Assembly: GCF_004123835.1 (NCBI RefSeq) | Contig: NZ_MZMU01000018.1 | Location: 62,001-126,000, forward strand | Direction of reading: 5' to 3' | DNA from: Rhizobium leguminosarum | GTDB lineage: Bacteria > Pseudomonadota > Alphaproteobacteria > Rhizobiales > Rhizobiaceae | DNA: 64,000 bases | Shown: in pieces, positions 51,476 through 59,955 of the stretch | Numbering within the stretch: position 1 is the first letter of the stretch | Layout of the letters: every line of letters starts with the position of its first letter | Translations under genes and position numbers: made by a program | Notes under the pieces: generated by a model | Database searches by the model: none | What the model saw: the letters and a program-made list of their open reading frames with translations, nothing else | Told to the model about the DNA's origin: nothing

Positions 51476-53623
51476 TTATTCGGCAGCGTCGAGATGGCTG
51501 TAACCATCATCTTCATGCGCGTTCTGATTCTGATCGGAGAGATCGGCGGCGTCAGCCAGAAGGGCGGGAACGTCGCCACCGTTGGCCTCGTCGGCCGGAT
51601 CGTTTCCGGCTTTATCAGCAGCAGGCGAAACATCATCTGAAGCAGTTTCCTTGCCGACGGTCCGCAACGGTTCGGGGAGCCAGCCGCTGCCATCGAGCAG
51701 ACGCTCGGCCTCACGGGCCATGTCCTGCTTCTTCAGATGGTCGATGAGCTGGGCCGACTGCTCACCCTTCGCTTCACCCACGGCCTGCAGGATATGGGGC
51801 TTGGTGACGCGACCGAAATAATTGTCGACCGTCGGCACCCATCCGGCCGTGGCCATGTCGAACCCGATCGAGCGAGCAACCTGATCGGCATGGGCGATCG
51901 CGCGTGTGCGCTTGTTCCACGGCTCGATCACGACGTTGACGGAAAGTGATGCGCAATGGGCGAAGAGCGCCTGCCGGCTGACGTCGTCGAGCGCGACCAG
52001 GTAGCCCCAGAGCTCTTCGGGCTTCTTCGGCAGATCCTGACCCCATGCCTCCTGCCGCTGATCGATCTCCTTGGCCCAGAGCGTGTCGCCAAGTCCCTGC
52101 GTCTGGCTGAACTTCGCACTCTGCAGCGTCAGCTCCAGGCACGATTCCGAGCCGTAGAGATAGAAGGTCTTCAGAACAAAGGCATGCAGCACCACGACGA
52201 AGGCGATGACCGGATCATTGGCGAGCGCGTTGCGCAGCGCCACGGTGCGGGTCGCCGTGAGATCCATGACAAGGCGATCGGAGAGCGGCCGAACGGTGTT
52301 GTCCTCCTCCGTCGGCTGGTCATCGGAGGCGGGCTTGCCGTTCACCGAGATGCCGTCGGCAGAAGACGATGCATGGCCTGCGTTGCCGATAGCGCCGACG
52401 CCATCTTTGGAGTCGTCACTGTCTGTCTTGACCTGCGGCTCGTCCTCGGGTCGGACGAAGCCGCGCTCGATTTTCAGCTCGCCGTTGGCGGCAAGAGAGA
52501 TGAAGGCGCCGCCGCGCGCAACCTCGTCCGGGTCGAAGACATAAGGCCGCTCATTGAGCTGATCGAGCTCACTTCCCAGTTCTTCGAGCCGGCGCTCGAT
52601 CTCCTCGGAATAAGTTTCCGCTTCGGCATATTCGGCATCCAGCTTTTCGTACTCGGCCTTCAGCGTATCGTGACGGGCAAGCTCCTCTTCCCTGAACTCC
52701 TGCTGCTCGCCATAGAAACGGCGAAGACCGGACGTGTGGCCATAGGGGAAGTCGAAAGCGGCTTCGACCCACTTCCAGCCTTCTTCCGTTTTCAAGGCTG
52801 CAGCATCAGCCTTCAGCTTCTCGACCCCGAGCTGTTCGAGCAGCGCCGGATCCTGCAGCCAGCCACCATTGTCCTCATCGAAGAGGTCGCGCATCACCGC
52901 GCCGCCGGCCGCTTCATAGGCCTTGACGCCTGCATAGATGGCACGACGATCGCCTGCGCGGATCGCCGTCTCCGTCAGCAGCCTGCGAATGTAATACGGA
53001 TCGCGGATGTGCTGACGCGGCAAGGTATCCCAGACCTGTTCCTGCCGGATATGATCGTTGGTGATAGAGAAAGCCATGATCTGTTCGAGCTTCATCTCAT
53101 CATTGGCGTAGAGGTCGAGCAACCGCGGCGACACGGAAGCGAGCCTCAGCCGCTGCCGGACGGTCGCGACCGAGACGAAGAAGCGAGCGGCGATTTCTTC
53201 CTCGCTGAGGCCCTGCTCGCGAAGCGTCTGGAAGGCGCGGTACTGGTCGAGCGGATGAAGGTCGACGCGCTGGACGTTCTCAGCGAGAGAATCGTCTTCG
53301 GCCGAAGTCTCGTCGCCGCGCTTAACGATGCAGGGAACAGGTTCCGTCGTCGCCATACGCTTCTGCGAAACCAGCAGTTCGAGCGCTCGGTATCGCCTGC
53401 CTCCGGCGGGAACATGAAACCTGCCGGTCTCCTCCCCGTTTTCGCCGAGGATCGGCCGGACGTTGAGGCTCTGCAGAAGCTTGCGACGGGCGATATCGTC
53501 AGCGAGATCATCGATGGAAACACCGGCCTTGATGTTGCGGACGTTTTGCTGCGAGAGTTCGAGCTTGTCGAAAGGGATGTCTTCCGATCGGTTCAGGGTG
53601 ATCTTCTGAACGGCTTTGGCCAT
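51476..53623 (-). CDS. Large ParB-like nuclease-fold protein
   Basis: 715 aa. The N-terminal ParB/Srx fold (about 15-130) has the CTP-binding-type motif PAGGRRYRALE and AENVQRVDLHP. A helix-turn-helix follows (about 140-185: LSEEEIAARFFVSVATVRQRLRLA). The long C-terminal part (about 250-715) includes a Glu-rich coiled coil (FREEELARHDTLKAEYEKLD region) and an acidic tail. It is two to three times longer than plasmid-partition ParB proteins, and no ParA gene is nearby. It belongs to the accessory ParB-like group of rhizobial plasmids, which probably regulates or binds plasmid DNA rather than partitioning it. GGAGAA precedes the ATG. Confidence 0.88.
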   Translation of the reverse strand: MAKAVQKITLNRSEDIPFDKLELSQQNVRNIKAGVSIDDLADDIARRKLLQSLNVRPILGENGEETGRFHVPAGGRRYRALELLVSQKRMATTEPVPCIVKRGDETSAEDDSLAENVQRVDLHPLDQYRAFQTLREQGLSEEEIAARFFVSVATVRQRLRLASVSPRLLDLYANDEMKLEQIMAFSITNDHIRQEQVWDTLPRQHIRDPYYIRRLLTETAIRAGDRRAIYAGVKAYEAAGGAVMRDLFDEDNGGWLQDPALLEQLGVEKLKADAAALKTEEGWKWVEAAFDFPYGHTSGLRRFYGEQQEFREEELARHDTLKAEYEKLDAEYAEAETYSEEIERRLEELGSELDQLNERPYVFDPDEVARGGAFISLAANGELKIERGFVRPEDEPQVKTDSDDSKDGVGAIGNAGHASSSADGISVNGKPASDDQPTEEDNTVRPLSDRLVMDLTATRTVALRNALANDPVIAFVVVLHAFVLKTFYLYGSESCLELTLQSAKFSQTQGLGDTLWAKEIDQRQEAWGQDLPKKPEELWGYLVALDDVSRQALFAHCASLSVNVVIEPWNKRTRAIAHADQVARSIGFDMATAGWVPTVDNYFGRVTKPHILQAVGEAKGEQSAQLIDHLKKQDMAREAERLLDGSGWLPEPLRTVGKETASDDVSPAADKAGNDPADEANGGDVPALLADAADLSDQNQNAHEDDGYSHLDAAE

Positions 53624-53908
53624 TTCATTTCTCCATGGCGGGCCGGCCGGAGCTTCTCTCCAAACCTCCTAACCCGTCACGGAAAGCCCTTCCCGCCTCT
53701 CCCTCTCTCCCAGCTCGCTCCCTCAAGTTTTGCGCCCTGCACGTGGCGGGATGTTGATCCGCCGCGATCTTCCCCTTGTTCCACATGCTTTCGGACTTCT
53801 GCCGCCAATCGATTGGGAGGGAGATAGAGGCTACTCCCGCAACCCCCGCAAGTCAAAGGCTGAGAACGTCAGCGTGCTTTGATCTGACAGGCCTCGCTTC
53901 GTGCCGAT

Positions 53909-54597
53909 ATGGAGATGTCGTTGCCAATCATCGTCGTTCCTTATTTTGATGGTGTCGAGATTGAACTGCACCAGGAAGCTGATCCTGACGATGCGAACTC
54001 CATTGCTGCGCTGAATGCGTTCCTTGGGCTGAGCGGTGCGGACAGGGCGTCAGACACGCGGCACGTCTTTGCCTGCTACTCGGATTTTTACGAGGAAGCC
54101 GGAAGGCCGGAATGGCTTGAAGAGGAAATGGAGATACCCACATCCCCTTCTGAAATCTGGAGCAGCATCAGGCCCGGGCAAGTTACCGTTAGGAAAGGGC
54201 GAGGAACGCGGCTGGAGCATGTGCGCTTGTCGCGCTCCCTGAAGCTGGCAAAGCTCTTTGATGAAGACCTGCAGTTCCACCAAATCGATACAGGGGAGAT
54301 CAGCATCGACAACTACGGACCGTCGAGAGCTCTGGCGCTTGCCCTTCATATCGAATTTCAGGACCTCGATGGCCTCGCTTACCGATCGCGATACAATAAT
54401 AGGGAAATTTGCTTTGCAATCTTTGATCTCGTCGGTCCCATGAACTCCATGTTGAACCTGTCTCGTCCTTCACCGATCACAAGGACCGGACCGACGAATT
54501 GATGGAACTCTACGGGGCCGTCTTCGACACCAGCCCTCCCATCCCGCCGCTGTGGCGACCTGGCGGTCAAGACGGCAAGCAGTCATCGAAAAAGTGA
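53909..54597 (+). pseudogene. Chimeric DUF6985-like/RES-domain remnant with a frameshift
   Basis: Residues 1-95 resemble DUF6985 (IIVVPYFDGVEIELH, then RHVFACYSDFYEEAG and PSEIWSSIRPGQVTV). From about residue 97 the protein turns into the C-terminal half of a RES domain: LSRSLKLAKLF, NYGPSRALALALH with the RES Ser, and DGLAYRSRYNNREICFAIFD. The catalytic Arg/Tyr half of RES is absent. The open frame ends at 54502, but the RES ending (FTDHKDRTDELMELYGAVFD) continues in another frame to a TGA at 54595-54597, so a frameshift lies near 54438. It looks like a deletion fusion of two genes followed by decay. Confidence 0.6.
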
Positions 54598-54598
54598 C

Positions 54599-56106
54599 TC
54601 ACAATTCCGCGGCTGTCAGACTGATGTTCTCAACCTCCGCCGTTCCTCCTCCGATAGCTGCGAGCCCGATATCAAACCAGTACGGCGTTCCAGGAACAAG
54701 ATCGGAAACCATCGCCTGCAACGAAAATGGAATAGCCTGAGGCGTCGAGACGATCGCCGTGACCCCTCTGACCCCGCCGCCAACCGCGGTGCCCGCGGCT
54801 ACAGCGCCATTCGCTGGCGGCGCGCCGGTACCGTAACGGAGCTGTACGAGGAATCCCTGCCCCACGGCATTTTGATTCAGACCATCGCCTGAGGCCATGA
54901 AGAGTACGCGTCCTGAAGCCCGGGAGTGATGGTTCCAGCGAGCCCCTGCATGACCTGGGTTCCGACGCTCGATGTTCCTGTCGGGTTGGTTGGCGAGGAC
55001 TGTGATGTTCGGGCATTCGAAGTCAGCACTCCAGCACTGGAAAGGGATGCCGAGCCGCTGATCTTGACGGCCGTTGGCGTGGACTCCTGCGCCCACGGAC
55101 TAAAGCCTGTCGGAGGCACGGTCACCCAGGATGATGCGATCATCCCGATTTTCGCGGTTCCCTGATTTTCGCGCCAGATGACCGCTGGAAACATTGTCGA
55201 ACTTGAAAAAGTGCCGATCGAAAACCCGCCGGCGCCTGTGACAGGATTTGCGCTGGCGGAGTTATTCCAGTTTCCAGAACCCGTCCTGAACCAGATCAAT
55301 TTGCTCGTGATATCGACGGCAACGCCGACCGTGCTACCAGCCGGGACCGCGGCCGCTGTTCCGAGTTGCGCGCCATCGAACCAGACACCGCCATCCGGTT
55401 CGAGGCCAATACCTTGGGTATTTTTTCCGAGATAATTGTTGAAGTCCACCGTGGCAGTGGCAACGCCCAGACCGCTATTCGCGTCCGTGATGCGGGCGTT
55501 TTGGAACTCGAAATAGTACTTGCCGCTCGATTGTGAGGCTGATGCGAGCACCGCCGCATAGGAAGCATTGGTCGCCGTAGCGCTGAGATTGTTGTCCGTC
55601 AAAAGGACGTTCAAGGATTTAACGTTGGGGCTGAATGTGGCGCCACTACCAACGACAATCATCCCGTCTGTGAGCTGCAGGCCGCCGAAGCTGCCGGCGC
55701 TGTTGAACCGGATCGCGCCGGGATTGCCGCCGGGCGCGCCTGCCGAAGATAGGGTAATTCCGCCTGTGGTGTTGGAGATCGTAATGCCAAGGCCAGCTGT
55801 CAGGTTGGCGGCTTGCGGCGGATTACCCGATGATCCGATGAGAAGTTGGCCATTGGCTAGCGGCCCAACGCCAAGAAAACCACCGCTTCCGCCGTTGAGC
55901 TGGATAGCGTTTGGGGAACCGGACGGCGCTGCGTCGTCGATGCAGTCCGCAAGCGCTGTGACATCTGCCATCACCTGAGTGGCGTCAGCCACTTGACCAT
56001 TCGTCAATTGATAAGGAACGTTGCATTGCGCCATGGCGGGGGGCGCGAAGTCTATTGCAATCAGGAGCGAAATGATTGCGGGCAAGGTGGCGGAGCGGTG
56101 TCGCAT
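54599..56106 (-). pseudogene. Secreted tail-fibre/SPRY-like protein, frameshifted (paralogue 1)
   Basis: Starts at 56106 with AAGGAGG before it and a signal peptide ending AMAQC. The family's N-terminal segment follows (VPYQLTNGQVADATQVMADV, then LANGQLLIGSSGNPPQA and LTAGLGITISN). Residues about 175-335 look like an SPRY/ConA-type domain (YYFEFQNARI, then GIGLEPDGGVWFDG). The frame stops at 54877 after GLAGTITP, but the same protein continues in another frame as ASGRVLFMASGDGLNQNAVG to a stop at 54599. One indel near 54928 splits it. Joined length would be about 500 aa. First of four tandem relatives (counting toward the Rhs gene). Confidence 0.7.
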
Positions 56107-56121
56107 GTCAGACCTCCTTGA

Positions 56122-57117
56122 CTACTGGCTGATGACATTCCAGGAGAGCACGTGAAAAGTGGCTGGCCAGGGTTGCGCCGTATTTGCGGCGAAGACTATT
56201 GCCGGTCCGAGCTTGTTCAGGTTGATGAGCGCGGAACCCGCCGCGATCGAAAAGGCCGGTATGAAGAACTCGCCGTCCCGAGAGAACGACCAGATGAGGT
56301 TGGTTCCGTCGTAGGTCAGGCGCTGCCAGATGGCTTGGGCGGGGTGAGGAAAGCCAATGTCAAGGAGTTCGGTATCGGTGACGCGGGAGTCGAAGCCGAT
56401 CCCGCCGTTGCGAACGAAATAATCAAAACGGTACCCGCCCTCGCGCCCACTGATTCCAAACTCAACACTCCGATTATTCGTCACATCCCGGACGGCGATC
56501 GATGGTAGAGTAAAGTTAGAAATTCCTCCGGTGTAGACACCCAGCATGGTCGCCTGCCAATGCCCTGCGGGAGCGTCCATCTCTGCCATCATCGCCGTGT
56601 TGTTGACCACCGCCGTCGCAGACAGGGTCATGCCGCGTGGTGTGGCGGTGATAGCTGCACCGGTCGGCGGGATGGTCGATGTTTGCAGTGTGAAGTTCGC
56701 TGCCGTCGGCTTCACGACGGCGGCACCGTTGAGCCAATCGGCGCCTCCACCGCCGAGCGTTCCAGTAGTCGAGATGGTAACGCCTCCCGGCGAATTGACA
56801 ATCGCGATCCCTGTTCCTGCGGTCAGATCCGCAGCGACCGGCGCTCCCCCCGACCCGATCAGAAGCTGTCCGTTTGTCAGCGGGCCGACAGAAGAAAACC
56901 CGCCGCTGCCATTGCTCAACTGAACACTGTTTGCAACACCGGCAGGGGAGATCTGATTGAGGCAGGTGACGATCGCATTGAAATCGGCAGTCACCGGCGC
57001 ACTGTCGACAACGCCGCCGTTGACAATCTGGTTTGGCACCGTACAGGCGGCTTCTGCCGAAGCGGCGGCAAGCGCGAACAGAAGCCCGAACGAGAAGAGA
57101 TGAAGGCCCTTGGACAT
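56122..57117 (-). CDS. Secreted tail-fibre/lectin-like protein (paralogue 2)
   Basis: 331 aa with a signal peptide ending ASAEAAC. The N-terminal family segment is CTVPNQIVNGGVVDSAPVTA, then PLTNGQLLIGSGGAP and LTAGTGIAIVNSPGG. The C-terminal 190 residues form a beta-rich domain with WQATMLGVYTG, VRDVTNNRSVEFGI and WQRLTYDGTNLIWSFSRDGE, reminiscent of ConA-like lectin folds such as DUF1349. TGGAG precedes the ATG. No enzymatic motif seen. It lies 15 bases from paralogue 1 and 25 from paralogue 3, so the four are one transcription unit. Confidence 0.7.
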   Translation of the reverse strand: MSKGLHLFSFGLLFALAAASAEAACTVPNQIVNGGVVDSAPVTADFNAIVTCLNQISPAGVANSVQLSNGSGGFSSVGPLTNGQLLIGSGGAPVAADLTAGTGIAIVNSPGGVTISTTGTLGGGGADWLNGAAVVKPTAANFTLQTSTIPPTGAAITATPRGMTLSATAVVNNTAMMAEMDAPAGHWQATMLGVYTGGISNFTLPSIAVRDVTNNRSVEFGISGREGGYRFDYFVRNGGIGFDSRVTDTELLDIGFPHPAQAIWQRLTYDGTNLIWSFSRDGEFFIPAFSIAAGSALINLNKLGPAIVFAANTAQPWPATFHVLSWNVISQ

Positions 57118-57142
57118 GACGATGCTCCAGCGGTCGCGAGGA

Positions 57143-58141
57143 TCAGATCGAAGCGAGGTTCCAGGAAAGGACGTGGTACCCGGCGTTCCACCCCGGATGG
57201 GTCGGTTGATAGAAGATCATCGCCGGTCCAATCGTACTGAGGTTGGTCAGATAATCGGCCGCCGACACGGTGTAGACGGGCGTGAAATTCTCGCCGTCGC
57301 GGGAAAACGACCAGGTCAGACTGGCGCCGTTACGTGCAAGCCTGACCCAGGCCGGCTCGCTAGGCGTTGAGAAACCAGCATCTGTGACCTGGACATCGCC
57401 GGCATGTGAATTTAGCCCGATACCGCCGGATGATCGTGTATAATCAAACCGGTAACCTCCTCCATTGCCGCCAACGCTAAACGAAATCGCGCGGTTCAAA
57501 ACAGAATCTCGCACGGTTATTGTTGGCACGACGAAAGCCGAAGCCGGACCGGTGTAGACGGCGAGCATCGTTGCTTGCCAGTTCCCCGCTGGAAGCGGAA
57601 CCTCCGCCATCACCGCCCTGTTATCGGGGGCGGAACTCACTGACAGCAGCATGCCGCGAGCCGTTTCAGTCACGGCCGCACCCGGCGGAGGCGTCGTTGT
57701 TGTTTGCATCGTAAAGGCGGACGCCATGGGTTTAACGACGGCAGCCTTGTTTAGCCAATCGACACTTGAGCCGGTTCCGCTGCCCGTCGCAGTCACCGCG
57801 ATCGACCCCGGTCCGTTTGTGATCGCTATGCCCGGACCGGCCGTCAAGGTGCCCGCCTCTGGCGGATTGCCGGTCGATCCGATGAGGGTCTGTCCATCGG
57901 CCAGCGGCGCACCATCCAGAGAGCCATCGCCTGCATTATACTGAATGGCGTTGGCAGGCCCCGCCGGCGCTTGATCATCGGCGCAATTCGCAAGTGCTGA
58001 AAAGTTCGCCGTTACCTTCGTCGCGTCGGCGACATCTCCTGCCACCAGTTGGTTGGGCAAGGTGCATTGCGCATAAGCAGCCGTCGATCCGGCGCCAAGC
58101 AATGCGACGATAGTCGATGCGATGATCGAAGTCTTATGCAT
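57143..58141 (-). CDS. Secreted tail-fibre/lectin-like protein (paralogue 3)
   Basis: 332 aa, signal peptide ending TAAYAQC. The N-terminal segment is LPNQLVAGDVADATKVTANF, with GQTLIGSTGNPPEA and LTAGPGIAITNGPGSIAVTA. The C-terminal domain is aligned along its length with paralogues 2 and 4: WQATMLAVYTG, VRDSVLNRAISFSVGG, RLARNGASLTWSFSRDGENF and YHVLSWNLASI. GAGGA lies six bases before the ATG. Predicted exported protein, perhaps carbohydrate binding; no function known. Confidence 0.7.
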   Translation of the reverse strand: MHKTSIIASTIVALLGAGSTAAYAQCTLPNQLVAGDVADATKVTANFSALANCADDQAPAGPANAIQYNAGDGSLDGAPLADGQTLIGSTGNPPEAGTLTAGPGIAITNGPGSIAVTATGSGTGSSVDWLNKAAVVKPMASAFTMQTTTTPPPGAAVTETARGMLLSVSSAPDNRAVMAEVPLPAGNWQATMLAVYTGPASAFVVPTITVRDSVLNRAISFSVGGNGGGYRFDYTRSSGGIGLNSHAGDVQVTDAGFSTPSEPAWVRLARNGASLTWSFSRDGENFTPVYTVSAADYLTNLSTIGPAMIFYQPTHPGWNAGYHVLSWNLASI

Positions 58142-58174
58142 AAGAAATCCTCACTGCCAGAGGCGGGCGCAAGT

Positions 58175-59182
58175 TCAAAGGCTGACAAGTTGCCAGGAGA
58201 GAATGTGGTAGGCTGAAGGCCAGGCCGCTTGCGCAGGCTGCTGAAAGAGGGTGGCGGGGCCGACCCGATCGAGATTGGTCAAGCTATCGTTTGCCAAAAC
58301 AGTGAACGCCGTGCTGAAGACCTCGCCGTCGCGCGAGAAGGACCACGACAAATTGGTCCCATCATATGTCAGACGCGACCAGATGGGTTGCGATGGTGGT
58401 GGGAGACCGACGTCCGTAGTGGTCGTCTGGCCGAGTACGGTGTCGAGGCCATGGCCACCGATGGTGCGAGTATAGGCAAACAGGTAGCCGCTTGTGCTGG
58501 CTCCCCCGATCCCGAACTCAACCGCGCGACGATTGATCGAGTCACGAACGGCGATGGCCGGCAGGTTGAACGTTGTGAGCGGCCCGGAATAGATCGCCAG
58601 CATGGTCGCCTGCCAATGCCCGGGGGGCGTCGGGGATTCGCCCATCAAGGACGTAGCGTTTGCATTCGCGCTGGTTGTCAGCGCCATACCACGGCTTGTC
58701 GAGACCAATGCAGCCCCAGCCGGCGCGTTCGTCGAAGTCAGCAGCGAAAACGCGGCGACACTGGGACGAACGACGGCTGCTTCATTCAGCCAGTCGACAC
58801 CATTTGCCGAACCGCTGCTCGTCGCCGCAATCGTGATATTCCCGGGAGCGGTGGTGATTGCGATACCGGGGCCGGCAGTCAGGGTCTTGCCCTGGGGCGC
58901 TGCTCCGCCGGTTCCGACCGGAAGCTGGCCGGCGGCCAACGGCAGCCCGGCAAGGCTGCCGGTATTTGTCTTGAACTGCAGAGAGTTTGGCGTGCCGGCC
59001 GGTGAAACCGCATCGACGCAACCCGCTACCGCAGAAAAATCTTGCATCAGCTGGCTGGCGTCGGCGGTCTGACCGTTCGACAGGATGTTTGGAACGGTGC
59101 AGGCGGCGCTGGCCGGCAAAGCACCTGCGGCCAGAAATGCGGCCACGGCCATACACAGCGAAAAGTTGCTTTCCGGGCGCAT
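58175..59182 (-). CDS. Secreted tail-fibre/lectin-like protein (paralogue 4)
   Basis: 335 aa, signal peptide ending ALPASAAC. The N-terminal segment is CTVPNILSNGQTADASQLMQ, with AAGQLPVGTGGAAPQ and LTAGPGIAITTAPGNITIAA. The C-terminal domain is like the previous two: WQATMLAIYSG, VRDSINRRAVEFGIGG, WSRLTYDGTNLSWSFSRDGE and YHILSWQLVSL. AAGGA precedes the start. It is the first gene of the four-gene unit and faces the YD-repeat genes across a 390-base AT-rich gap, so both sides may share regulation. Confidence 0.7.
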   Translation of the reverse strand: MRPESNFSLCMAVAAFLAAGALPASAACTVPNILSNGQTADASQLMQDFSAVAGCVDAVSPAGTPNSLQFKTNTGSLAGLPLAAGQLPVGTGGAAPQGKTLTAGPGIAITTAPGNITIAATSSGSANGVDWLNEAAVVRPSVAAFSLLTSTNAPAGAALVSTSRGMALTTSANANATSLMGESPTPPGHWQATMLAIYSGPLTTFNLPAIAVRDSINRRAVEFGIGGASTSGYLFAYTRTIGGHGLDTVLGQTTTTDVGLPPPSQPIWSRLTYDGTNLSWSFSRDGEVFSTAFTVLANDSLTNLDRVGPATLFQQPAQAAWPSAYHILSWQLVSL

Positions 59183-59572
59183 CGGCTCTTTGTCCTTTTT
59201 GAAGAAGATAAAACACGACTACATGCATAAGATGCATTTCTCTTCGCACATCTGGAGAGAGGCCGTCAACGGAGAAAGGTATTATTTCAAGACAAAAATC
59301 TCTGGCCGCATACAGTTACTGCGCATAAAAAGCATACTCCCGAAAACATACCTGCTTTCGGCCTATAAATCGCTGCGATTTTTCGTGATCCCCGATTTTT
59401 TACGGGTTGTAATTATGAGTAATCTATGGAATTTCTAAGTTACGGTTGTGATATCGCCCCGAATAATTCCGTGGGTCTATCCTCGATCTCCGCAAGACTA
59501 TTGCTCGGTTTCTGAAATCACAAGATGCGGATCGCCAAAAGGCAAACAAATTTTCAAACGGGAATGCCCCCT
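59183..59572. promoter_or_regulatory. AT-rich divergent intergenic region
   Basis: 390 bases, clearly richer in A and T than the neighbouring genes, between the minus-strand secreted-protein operon and the plus-strand YD-repeat genes. It should hold promoters for both. No palindrome or -35/-10 pair stands out enough to name. An ORF at 59085-59438 crosses it but has no ribosome site or protein-like pattern. Confidence 0.45.
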
Positions 59573-59896
59573 ATGATTGTACGGTTTTGCCTGCAGGTTA
59601 TTGCATCAACTACACTTTTAGCGAGCGCCTTTCCCGCCATCGCTGATACGAAAACGGCACATTTCGGTTACGACGCCAACGGACGGCTGACGACCGGGCT
59701 CTATGAGAGCGCAAAATGCGCCCTTTGGGCCTATGACCCCAATGGCAATCGCACCTCCCAGCAGACGGTCACCGCCGCCACATCCCCGCCTATCTGGGGA
59801 AATGTCAATTGGGGAGACGCCAACTGGACGAGCGGCGCGGCGAACGCGATCTGGGGCTCCGGTTCGTGGGGCTGCATCCTGTGGGCACCGCCCTGA
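59573..59896 (+). CDS. Small secreted YD-repeat protein with Trp/Gly-rich tail
   Basis: About 107 aa from ATG 59573 (GGGA nine bases before; in-frame ATGs at 59525 and 59564 are alternatives). A signal peptide ends near FPAIADT. The mature part holds two YD-like units, FGYDANGRLTTGLYESAK and WAYDPNGNRTSQQT, then a C-terminal stretch with repeated W-G pairs (IWGNVNWGDANW, then IWGSGSWG). It is not a full Rhs protein and not obviously truncated at its end. It sits 60 bases before the giant C39/Rhs gene. Function unknown; a partner or regulator of that protein is possible. Confidence 0.6.
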   Translation: MIVRFCLQVIASTTLLASAFPAIADTKTAHFGYDANGRLTTGLYESAKCALWAYDPNGNRTSQQTVTAATSPPIWGNVNWGDANWTSGAANAIWGSGSWGCILWAPP

Positions 59897-59955
59897 TTGA
59901 ATCTCCGGCCTTTTTCTCCCGGTTTCCCTATGGCGCCTCACGAGAGAGCTGATCG

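Noticed and set aside
51956..53827. Open frame of 623 aa on + opposite the parB-like gene
   Set aside because: Complementary-frame shadow of a well supported ParB-like protein.
59085..59438. ORF on + spanning the divergent intergenic region
   Set aside because: Begins antisense to a secreted protein gene and has neither ribosome site nor family pattern.
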